Below, one piece after another: positions 57,524 to 64,000 of a DNA stretch of 64,000 nt; position 1 is the stretch's first letter; each line of letters opens with the position of its first letter. Source of the DNA: CAZKWG01 sp964615375 (GTDB lineage: Bacteria > Myxococcota_A > UBA796 > CAZKWG01); assembly GCA_964615375.1 (NCBI GenBank), contig CAZTOW010000032.1, positions 51,904 through 115,903 on the forward strand, given 5' to 3'. A program made the position numbers and the translations under genes. Under the pieces are notes generated by a model. That model ran no database searches and had not been told where the DNA came from. It worked only from the letters and a program-made list of their open reading frames with translations.

Positions 57524-59050
57524 TCACCGCTCGGGCACTCCGACAAACAGGCCACCGCCCGTGAACCGTGACCGGCCCAACACGATGGGTCCCTCCACTT
57601 TGACCGGCTCCCCGCGCTCGTCACGCCAGCGCACACGCACGTGCAGCGCGCGGGAACCGCGAGCGTGGTTGGGCACACCATAGCGCTCGACCCGGGACGC
57701 GCCACGCCAGTAGGGCTCATCCTGCCACTCCAGCAGCGCATGCGCCGCCAGGCCCGCGCCCAAACCAGCCTGCACGATGGCCTTGCGCAGCAGCCGATCG
57801 ATGCGGGCGTCCAGCTTCTCACGCAGATTGGCCCACTGTTCACTGTTCGTGGGGTCGCGCAGCCGTGCCAGGAGGCCGTCTTTGTCCTCGTGACCAGGCA
57901 GCAGCAGCGGTGTGACGGTGGCCCAGACGCATGCGGGTTGCGTGTAGAGACGCAAGATGGGGTCCTCAGCCGCGGCGGGCTCGAGCACGGCCCGTAGTTC
58001 GCCCCGCGTATTGATGAGCTCAGCGCCTATCAGCCCCTCGGCGGCCCAGGTTGCGGCCTCGCGAGCGGCCGGGCCCGAAGGCAAGACCAGGACGCGGCGC
58101 GCAGGGCCAAGGACCGGGGCGAGATCGATGCCGCGGAATTCTAAAGTCGGTAGCGGCACATAGGCGAGATGCCCGCCATCAGCTTCGTGGCCGAACACCC
58201 GCGCGTTGATGGTCTGTTCGGGCAGGCCCTGGGCGCGAGCGGCGGCGGCGACAGCCCCGCGCGTCATGCCAGCCAAACGTAGGCCAGAGTTGGCCGCGTC
58301 GAAGGACGCCATGGTGCGGCCATCTGGGCTGCGCAACACGAAGGCGGCGTAATCAACCGGCGCAGCGCCCTCGGTCGCGTAAGCGACAATGGCGAAGACG
58401 CCGGGAGGACCCGGAGGCGAGAGCTGATCCGTGGCCGTGCGATGCAGAAACTGCACGAAGCGGCGCTCGAGATCGGCGAGACTGCCCACCGAGGGTGCCC
58501 GCAGCGGCGTCGCGCCGCGAGGCGCCGGGACCCAGCGCTGGCCGGGCAGGGCGAGTACGGTAGCCTCGTTGAGGATCTGGGCGTCTCCCACAGCAAGATC
58601 GACTCCCCAGCCCAGGCAGGCCACGGCGCGCGCCGTCTGCTGGAGCGCTGGCAGGTAGGAGACCAGACCTTCGGCGTTCCACAGATAGTGGATGCGGCCA
58701 TGCTCCAACGCTCGGGCGCTCACGACCTTGGCGGTACGCAGCTCGGCCACCGCGCGCTCGCCGCGGCTACGACCGATCAGGTCGCCGTCGTTGTTGGGTA
58801 CGTAGGTGACGACGCGGTTACCGAGCCGTCCTCGAGGCGCTACAATGGTGGGCGGCGGCGCGCGCTCCAGGGCCTCCAGCGCCGGCCACAGCCCCTCGCC
58901 CTGCCCACCGCGGGTCAGCGCTCCGGCCGCCGCCACCAGGGCCTGCCAGGCCCGGAACGGCGAGGGCGGCCACTCAGGCGCGCGCCCGCTGGCCCGCCCG
59001 TGGAAGCGCTCGTCGAGCAGATCGAACGTGATGGCGAGGTGTGTGCTCAT
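57524..59050 (-). CDS. csb2: Type I-G CRISPR protein Csb2 (Cas5-Cas6 fusion)
   Basis: 508 residues, matching the GSU0054 family that fuses Cas5- and Cas6-like RAMP domains in type I-G (formerly I-U) systems. The N-terminal MSTHLAITFDLLDERFHGRASG ... PPSPFRAWQALVAAAG is typical. His residues in VFGHEADGGHLAYVPLP fall where the Cas6-like part would cleave pre-crRNA. Near the C-terminus a Gly-rich loop, GRSRFTGGGLFVG, marks a RAMP. It processes crRNA and holds the 5' handle in Cascade. Last gene of the operon; its ATG overlaps the csb1 stop by 4 nt. Confidence 0.9.
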   Translation of the reverse strand: MSTHLAITFDLLDERFHGRASGRAPEWPPSPFRAWQALVAAAGALTRGGQGEGLWPALEALERAPPPTIVAPRGRLGNRVVTYVPNNDGDLIGRSRGERAVAELRTAKVVSARALEHGRIHYLWNAEGLVSYLPALQQTARAVACLGWGVDLAVGDAQILNEATVLALPGQRWVPAPRGATPLRAPSVGSLADLERRFVQFLHRTATDQLSPPGPPGVFAIVAYATEGAAPVDYAAFVLRSPDGRTMASFDAANSGLRLAGMTRGAVAAAARAQGLPEQTINARVFGHEADGGHLAYVPLPTLEFRGIDLAPVLGPARRVLVLPSGPAAREAATWAAEGLIGAELINTRGELRAVLEPAAAEDPILRLYTQPACVWATVTPLLLPGHEDKDGLLARLRDPTNSEQWANLREKLDARIDRLLRKAIVQAGLGAGLAAHALLEWQDEPYWRGASRVERYGVPNHARGSRALHVRVRWRDERGEPVKVEGPIVLGRSRFTGGGLFVGVPER

Positions 59051-60123
59051 CCGGCGCCCTTCGCGGCCTTCTTGTCCTTCTTCGCCTTACCCTCGCCGAG
59101 ATCGGCAGCGATCCTCTCTCTCTCGAAGGGAACGCTCATGGACGGCCCCACACCGAAGTCGGCGGCGGCGGCGCGCGCGAAGGCCAGCGCCTGCGCGTGA
59201 TCCAGCGCCAGGACTTCGCGACGGCCATTCGCGTAGACCAGCTCTACGGGCGCAGGGATCTCGCTGGCGGGGATCAGGTTGCAGCCCTGGCGCAGGTAGG
59301 AGGCAGGCGGCGCGGTGAACGCCACCAGCGCGAGACCCAACACGTACCTACGGAGCTTCAACGTCGCCTCGGCATCTCCCTTGACCGCAAGCAGCCGCAG
59401 AGCGGCGAGGTGGAGCTGCAGGTCGCGGCGCACCGACGCGGCGATGACGCCCCCATGCGTGCCAGTGGCCGGCACGTCCAGCAATCCCCGCACCGAGAGC
59501 TGGTCCCGGGTCGCCTTGTCGGGCGCCTCATCGATGAGGCCGTGCTCGGCATAGCGAATCGGCGGCGCGTACTGGGCCGATCTGGTGAGCCTCTTGACGT
59601 TGAACGCTCGGATGGTGGACGCAAAAAGGCGCGGCGCCTTGGCCTGGGTGCCACGGCTGTCCCATACCCCGAAGACCAGCGACGTAGGCGCCAGCCGGGC
59701 CATCGGGCCGGCGTCGCCCTTCGCAAGCGCGGCGAAGGCCCGCGCCAACGTGTCGGCGAGCGACGAGCAGCGCACCAGCGCGTCGCCGGCCCGATGACCG
59801 ACGTCGAGCAGCGAGACGACCTGATCGCCCACGTTGACCTCGATCTGGGGCACGAGCGCGCGGTAGCCTTCCTCCTTGAACAACGGCTCGATCCGGTTGG
59901 CCTGGGATCCGACGCTATCGACCAGCGCGACGTTGCTACCATCCGGCGCGGTGTCGATGTTGTAGCCACCCCTGAATCCATCACGATCTTCGGACGGCGC
60001 GTAGGTGGGCGGGAAGAACACGCCATCCGGCCCGTCCACAGGGATCAAGGGCTGGCGGCACACCAGGGCCGCCGCGAGGCTGCCGCCCTGGATCCATGCG
60101 TCGAAGGTATCGGGGCTGCTCAT
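59047..60123 (-). CDS. csb1: Type I-G CRISPR protein Csb1 (Cas7 backbone)
   Basis: 358 residues of the GSU0053/Csb1 family, the Cas7-type subunit that forms the crRNA-binding filament. Characteristic strings are RQPLIPVDGPDGVFFPPTYAP, ALVDSVGSQANRIEPLF, HRAGDALVRCSSL, TSLVFGVWDSRGTQAKAPRLFASTIRAFNVKRLTRSAQYAPP (in parts). The C-terminus is Lys-rich (KAKKDKKAAKG), suggesting nucleic-acid contact. Overlaps both neighbours by 4 nt. Confidence 0.92.
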   Translation of the reverse strand: MSSPDTFDAWIQGGSLAAALVCRQPLIPVDGPDGVFFPPTYAPSEDRDGFRGGYNIDTAPDGSNVALVDSVGSQANRIEPLFKEEGYRALVPQIEVNVGDQVVSLLDVGHRAGDALVRCSSLADTLARAFAALAKGDAGPMARLAPTSLVFGVWDSRGTQAKAPRLFASTIRAFNVKRLTRSAQYAPPIRYAEHGLIDEAPDKATRDQLSVRGLLDVPATGTHGGVIAASVRRDLQLHLAALRLLAVKGDAEATLKLRRYVLGLALVAFTAPPASYLRQGCNLIPASEIPAPVELVYANGRREVLALDHAQALAFARAAAADFGVGPSMSVPFERERIAADLGEGKAKKDKKAAKGAG

Positions 60124-60923
60124 GTTGGTACTCCGTCAATGGGCGTGGCCATCAGAAAGGCCTTGTGTTTACGTTGGGCGGTGCGGAACGCCGACTCGAA
60201 GCGGAACCAGCGCGCGCGAACGCCGGCCAGGGGTGTACAGACGGCGACACTGGCCGCGCGAAGCGGCAGCGGCTCCTCCCAGGCGGCGTACCAGAATAGA
60301 CGCGGCGCACCAGCGGGTCTGGGGCGAAACCGCTGCAGGCCGATCAGGGTCAGCGCCTCGACAGCGGGGTTGGCGTCGGTGCGCAGATCCTGGGCGTTGG
60401 GCGAGAACCCGATATCGCGCGGATCGGCGTGTTCGCCCCGACGCGCGTCGAAGTAGAACGGCTCCTTCTTCTTGGAAGGCATATCGGCGTCGGCCACGGG
60501 TGCCTGGTGCTCCAACAGGCTGGCCCCAATAGCCCCCGGGCCCTGCGGCCGCGGGATGGCCTTGACCATGGAACGGAAGATGGACGGTCCGTCCATGGTG
60601 CCCGCCCAGACCTTGAGGTCTCGGGCGCGGCGATCCGTCCACCAGTCCAGTCGCAGTCCGAACGGATTACCGATCTGGATGGGGCTGGCTTTGCCGGGTT
60701 CGGCCTCGCCCTCAGAGTCGGCGGGGCCAGCCTCGATCTCGAGCGGGGCGGCCTGCAGGGCGCTCAACAGCTCCAGCAAGGTCGAGCGACACTGAAGCTC
60801 GAAGGTCTGGGCGCCGAAGCGGGCCAGCACGCCGGGCCCATCGAGGCGCGCGGCCAGCTCGAACAGGCCGCAGCATGCGAACAGATGGCCGGGGTTGGCG
60901 AGGGTGCAGTGGAGCTGAATCAC
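60120..60923 (-). CDS. csb3: Type I-G CRISPR protein Csb3/Cas8g-like
   Basis: 267 residues between cas3 and csb1, where type I-G loci place Csb3 or a Cas8 protein. The opening IQLHCTLANPGHLFACCGLFELAARL and FFYAAWEEPLPLR-type C-terminus (WYAAWEEPLPLRAAS) resemble Csb3. Much shorter than Csx17/Cas8g1 (about 700 residues), which is absent. It probably acts as the large-subunit surrogate for PAM recognition, by position. The GTG start overlaps the cas3 stop by 4 nt. Confidence 0.7.
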   Translation of the reverse strand: MIQLHCTLANPGHLFACCGLFELAARLDGPGVLARFGAQTFELQCRSTLLELLSALQAAPLEIEAGPADSEGEAEPGKASPIQIGNPFGLRLDWWTDRRARDLKVWAGTMDGPSIFRSMVKAIPRPQGPGAIGASLLEHQAPVADADMPSKKKEPFYFDARRGEHADPRDIGFSPNAQDLRTDANPAVEALTLIGLQRFRPRPAGAPRLFWYAAWEEPLPLRAASVAVCTPLAGVRARWFRFESAFRTAQRKHKAFLMATPIDGVPT

Positions 60924-63517
60924 CGGCGGACCTCCGGGTCAGGGGACTGGGAGCCCAACGCGTCGGCGGCGCGCACCAGGGCCTCGAGCCAGGCCAGCCC
61001 CCAGCGGCCGTAACGGTCCTGACAACGCTCGCTGAGGCGCAGCACCTCGACCGCGGTCTGGCCGCTTCGCAGGGGGCCGACGCCGGGATCGAGCCCTTCG
61101 CGGGTCGAGAACCCTGGGCGCGCCCGTCCGTGGTGGGCGGCGATGAGGTGGCGGCACAGCTCCTGGGCCATGGGATCGAGGGCGTGAAACGCCGTGGCTC
61201 CCGCGAGGTCATGCAGAGAGCCGAGCTCATGACGGTAGCCACCCAGATCACGCAGTGGGCCGGCGCGGCCAGACTTGGCGAGCACCCGGTCGCGATCACG
61301 GGGATCGTAGTCCCGGTTGCCGATGGCGCGCTGCCAGACGGCGCGATCCTTGCCGAGATCGTGCAGGGCAGCCGCCAGCACCACCGCGTCACTGAGAGGG
61401 CCGAGGCCCAGATGCCGGGTGATCCGCGCCGCGTGTGTCCGCACCTCCGCGAGGTGGTAGTCGAGGCGCTGGGCGCGCATGGCGACATCGGTACCATCGT
61501 CGTCAGCCAGCTCGGGGCGAATCCACAGCGTCCAGACGCGCTGGGGCGGGGCGACCTCGTCAGCCGCGGCGTCGTCTGGATTGGCCCCCAGATCGAGCTC
61601 GGCGACTCGACGCATGTCGGCCGGCGCGCTCTCCTGGCTCCAGCCGTCGGCGGGTGCCCACGCCCGAATGCGCGCACCGCCGGCCCACTGATCTGCCACG
61701 TCCAGGCCAGACTCTGGAGCGTCGGCACGGCCATCCAGCAGGCCCTCGGGGCTCAGCCCTCCCACCTTCGCAGGCAACACGAGGGTGTTGTCCCGCAGAT
61801 CCTCGTCGTCGGCCGCGGCGATCGTCGAGAGGCGCTGCACGGTCAGGCTTCCAGCGCCGTCGAGACGCCAGACCTCAGGGTCTCCCGTACGCTCGGCCAG
61901 CAGGCGGAGCTGTTTTCGCCCGCGGTCCGCCCGCTCCCGCAACAGCTCGTGGGGCTTGAGCGGATACAGATCCAGCACGATCCGGGCCAACTCGTCGCGG
62001 CGCCTGCGGGGGAGGTCCGCGAACAGGGTTGGCTCCTGTCGCCATGCGATAGCGACCGTGGCAGGCTCCCAGGCAGCTCGGCCGTGCAGCCAGGCAGCTA
62101 CAGGCGGGCGGCCGGGCAGATCTTCGGGCGTGGTGAGCGACCAGGCGTCGATCAACACATCCGTCAGAGGAAGGATCTCGGGCTCGGGCGCGAAGCCGCG
62201 AACCCGCTCCTCCAGGCAAAGCGAGCCGAGCGCGCCGGGTGAGGCGTCGAGATCGCCGTTGGGTAGGGCGCGCAGGCGCCGGAGCAGATCAGTCGCGATT
62301 TGGACGCGCCGCTCGATCTCGGACGAGCCGAGCGGAGCCTTCGGCACCACAACGCGAATGGAAGCGTCGCCCACCCCGAACCGATTGACCCGTCCAAAGC
62401 GTTGGGTCAGACTGTCCCAGGTGCTCGGATCGCAGACCAGGTGATCCGCAGAGAGGTTCACCCCCACCTCTCCGGCCGAGGTACAGACGAGAAAGGCTGG
62501 ACCTGCGCGCGCCCCCGTCGTGGACTCAGGATCGAAGCGCAAGAACACCGGGTCGGTGAGGAGACGCTCGCGCTCATGCCCGCGCATGGTCCCCGTGAGC
62601 AGCGCCACCGCGCCGGGGTGGGTCTTGCGCAGCGCCGCCACGACCTTCTCGACCAGCTCCAGCGTGCGCGCGAACACGATCACGGCCGCGTCGGAGCCTG
62701 CCAGCTCCAGGGCCTGCCGCGCCAGATCGACGGCAAGATCGGCGCTCTCGACCAGACGTAGGGCCTTTCGGGCGCGAACCCGCTGCGCGACAATCTCATC
62801 CTTCAGATCCGTGTCTTCGATTCGCAGAGCCTGGTCTCCCTTGCGCGGTGTGGCTGTCAGCGCGATCACGCGCAGCTTGCGCTCAGACTCCCAGTCGCCG
62901 AACCGTCTGTTGACGATGTCCTCCACGAGGCTCTGAAAAGCGGGCTCGAGATGGGCCTCATCGTGGACCAGCAGCGCGTCCTGACCCAGCAGCCCCGCAT
63001 GTACCGCCCGCGAACGCGGCCCGACGCCGTATCCGGAGAACAACAGCCTGCTGCCGATCATGTCCACCGTGCCCAGCACGATGGCGGGGCGGCTGGGATC
63101 CTGCCGCCACTGACCGTTGTCGGCGTGCTGGCCACGCAGTGTGCTGATGGCGATGACTGGCCCCTCCTTCGCGCCGCTCAGCGCCCGAAGTGACACCACT
63201 GCGCCCGCCAGTTGGCTCCCTTCGCCGCGATCCCCTGCCTGTAACGCCGCCACCAGCCGCTCAGCCTCGCGCGTGGACTGGTCTACGACCGCCCGCCGGT
63301 TCACCACGTACACCAGGCGCCGCGGCACCCGCCGCGGCTCCGCCGCCAACGCGAGCAGCCACACCGCCAGCGTCGCGGTCTTCCCGAGCCCCGTCGGCAC
63401 ATCCACGGCCTTGGGCGGGTCACCTGCCACCAATCGCCTGTACAGCCGCGTCTGCCAGTCAAAAGGCCGCCGACCCGTCAGCACGTGGAACAGCGTCTCG
63501 AAAGAGGGGTCCGTCAA
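60920..63517 (-). CDS. cas3: Type I-G CRISPR helicase-nuclease Cas3 with C-terminal HD domain
   Basis: 865 residues; first gene of the cas operon. SF2 helicase motifs come first: FDWQTRLYRRL (Q-type), Walker A PTGLGKT (residues 41-47), DEAH in LLVHDEAHLEP, ALTATPRKG, VCTSAGEVGVNLSADHLVCD and QRFGRVNRFG. The HD nuclease is in the last ~180 residues (AAALHDLGKDRAVWQRAIG, YRHELGSLHDL, HLIAAHHG), the reverse of the common HD-first order and usual for type I-G Cas3. It degrades DNA marked by the surveillance complex. The start is a TTG with GGAG 8 nt upstream. Confidence 0.93.
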   Translation of the reverse strand: MTDPSFETLFHVLTGRRPFDWQTRLYRRLVAGDPPKAVDVPTGLGKTATLAVWLLALAAEPRRVPRRLVYVVNRRAVVDQSTREAERLVAALQAGDRGEGSQLAGAVVSLRALSGAKEGPVIAISTLRGQHADNGQWRQDPSRPAIVLGTVDMIGSRLLFSGYGVGPRSRAVHAGLLGQDALLVHDEAHLEPAFQSLVEDIVNRRFGDWESERKLRVIALTATPRKGDQALRIEDTDLKDEIVAQRVRARKALRLVESADLAVDLARQALELAGSDAAVIVFARTLELVEKVVAALRKTHPGAVALLTGTMRGHERERLLTDPVFLRFDPESTTGARAGPAFLVCTSAGEVGVNLSADHLVCDPSTWDSLTQRFGRVNRFGVGDASIRVVVPKAPLGSSEIERRVQIATDLLRRLRALPNGDLDASPGALGSLCLEERVRGFAPEPEILPLTDVLIDAWSLTTPEDLPGRPPVAAWLHGRAAWEPATVAIAWRQEPTLFADLPRRRRDELARIVLDLYPLKPHELLRERADRGRKQLRLLAERTGDPEVWRLDGAGSLTVQRLSTIAAADDEDLRDNTLVLPAKVGGLSPEGLLDGRADAPESGLDVADQWAGGARIRAWAPADGWSQESAPADMRRVAELDLGANPDDAAADEVAPPQRVWTLWIRPELADDDGTDVAMRAQRLDYHLAEVRTHAARITRHLGLGPLSDAVVLAAALHDLGKDRAVWQRAIGNRDYDPRDRDRVLAKSGRAGPLRDLGGYRHELGSLHDLAGATAFHALDPMAQELCRHLIAAHHGRARPGFSTREGLDPGVGPLRSGQTAVEVLRLSERCQDRYGRWGLAWLEALVRAADALGSQSPDPEVRR

Positions 63518-63597
63518 CGGAGTGGCTCCAGGCGGGGGATGATGCGGTGAGGAGTTAACGCGCTCTCAGGATAACCGCATATCGCTCAACATGATTG

Positions 63598-63930
63598 ACC
63601 GCAATGGGGCCCGACCTGTTCGGCCGGGAGATCGCCCACAGAGGAGGACGAGGCCATCGCCTACGCGCGGGCTTCAATGGGGCCCGACCTGTTCGGCCGG
63701 GAGATCGTCCACCACGAGCTCGGGCACGCGCGCATCGTCGAGAGGGCTTCAATGGGGCCCGACCTGTTCGGCCGGGAGATCGGTCCAGCGCGAGGGCATC
63801 GACCAGGAGATGGACCGCCCGCTTCAATGGGGCCCGACCTGTTCGGCCGGGAGATCGTGGCCGAGCGGGCCCGCTGGTGAGCAGCCGTACCTTGCTTCAA
63901 TGGGGCCCGACCTGTTCGGCCGGGAGATCG
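63598..63930 (-). CRISPR. CRISPR array, five 37-bp repeats and four spacers
   Basis: Repeats at 63598-63634 (degenerate), 63671-63707, 63746-63782, 63821-63857 and 63894-63930; spacers of 36, 38, 38 and 36 bp. Read on the minus strand the repeat starts CGATCTCCC and ends ATTGAAGC, the usual 3' end that gives an 8-nt crRNA handle, and contains a 7-bp stem CCCGGCC / GGTCGGG (one G-U pair) around GAACA. The copy nearest cas3 has lost the last four bases of the handle, as expected for the leader-distal repeat. So the array reads minus, toward cas3, with the leader to the right. Confidence 0.95.
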
Positions 63931-64000
63931 GCTCACGCGCCTGCGGGGTACATCCTCGCCCTGCCCCCTTTTCCGTCCTCGGTGCCCGGTCGGAGGGCAC
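63931..64000 (-). other. Probable CRISPR leader side (cut by window end)
   Basis: No repeat occurs in the 70 bp after the last full repeat, though one would be due near 63967 if the array continued. This is where the leader and array promoter should lie, given the inferred direction. It is not A/T-rich apart from one run of four T. Confidence 0.45.

Noticed and set aside
63555..63936. Open frames translating the CRISPR repeats (recurrent SRPNRSGPIEA or MGPDLFGREI peptides)
   Set aside because: They arise because the repeat has no stop in those frames; regular spacing, spacers and adjacent cas genes show it is an array.
63931..64000. A further spacer and repeat to the right of the array
   Set aside because: No repeat-like sequence appears within 70 bp, about twice a spacer length, and the degenerate end repeat lies on the other side.

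Overview
The window is a very GC-rich bacterial segment, probably from a member of the Myxococcota (my inference). It carries many short-signal lipoproteins, an extracellular beta-helix protein ending in a MYXO-CTERM-like tail (Gly-Cys-Gly-Cys, hydrophobic stretch, Arg cluster), a Ser/Thr kinase with a DWG instead of DFG loop fused to a formylglycine-enzyme-like domain, and a DUF1501/DUF1549 lipoprotein operon. No rRNA or tRNA gene was seen.

Layout: 1-6.4 kb holds the end of an ECF sigma factor, a lipoprotein, a sulfatase-like membrane protein and a divergent pair (C39-like cysteine peptidase; membrane-spanning orphan) sharing an N-terminal DPLAxHxLADPL motif. 6.4-18 kb is a defence-flavoured stretch. 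An AbiEii-type nucleotidyltransferase toxin is translationally coupled to a 1512-residue protein whose last ~245 residues are a complete AbiEi antitoxin and whose N-terminus looks like a nuclease. A cytochrome/DUF1501/DUF1549 lipoprotein operon and an RloA/RloB (AbiL-like) ATPase-TOPRIM pair follow. 18-26.5 kb holds a clostripain-type lipoprotein, an RluA pseudouridine synthase, an M91 (NleD-like) zinc peptidase with an overlapping lipoprotein, a kinase-PEGA-FGE fusion, a fatty acid desaturase and a Nudix hydrolase.

26.6-49.5 kb is an extracellular contractile injection system (eCIS, Afp/PVC type): a DUF4157 protein on the plus strand facing a sixteen-gene minus-strand operon (sheath, tube, zinc-ribbon protein, Pro/Ala-rich protein, DUF4255 cap, AAA+ ATPase, small protein, tube adaptor, LysM protein, gpD hub, gpV spike, gp25, two gpJ proteins, gpI and a DUF6519 fibre-like protein). 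I could not find a tape-measure or PAAR gene. The M91 peptidase and the divergent pair at 3.4-6.0 kb are the best cargo candidates.

49.8-57.5 kb holds the beta-helix protein, a 988-residue Asp-box (BNR) propeller lipoprotein, a PhyH-type dioxygenase and two genes of unknown function. 57.5-64 kb is a type I-G CRISPR-Cas locus (Csb2, Csb1, Csb3/Cas8g-like, Cas3 with C-terminal HD) read in the same direction as a five-repeat array upstream of it. No cas1, cas2 or cas4 lies inside the window.

The two most promising novelties are the nuclease/NTPase-like/AbiEi fusion coupled to AbiEii, and the eCIS with candidate cargo sharing an N-terminal motif.
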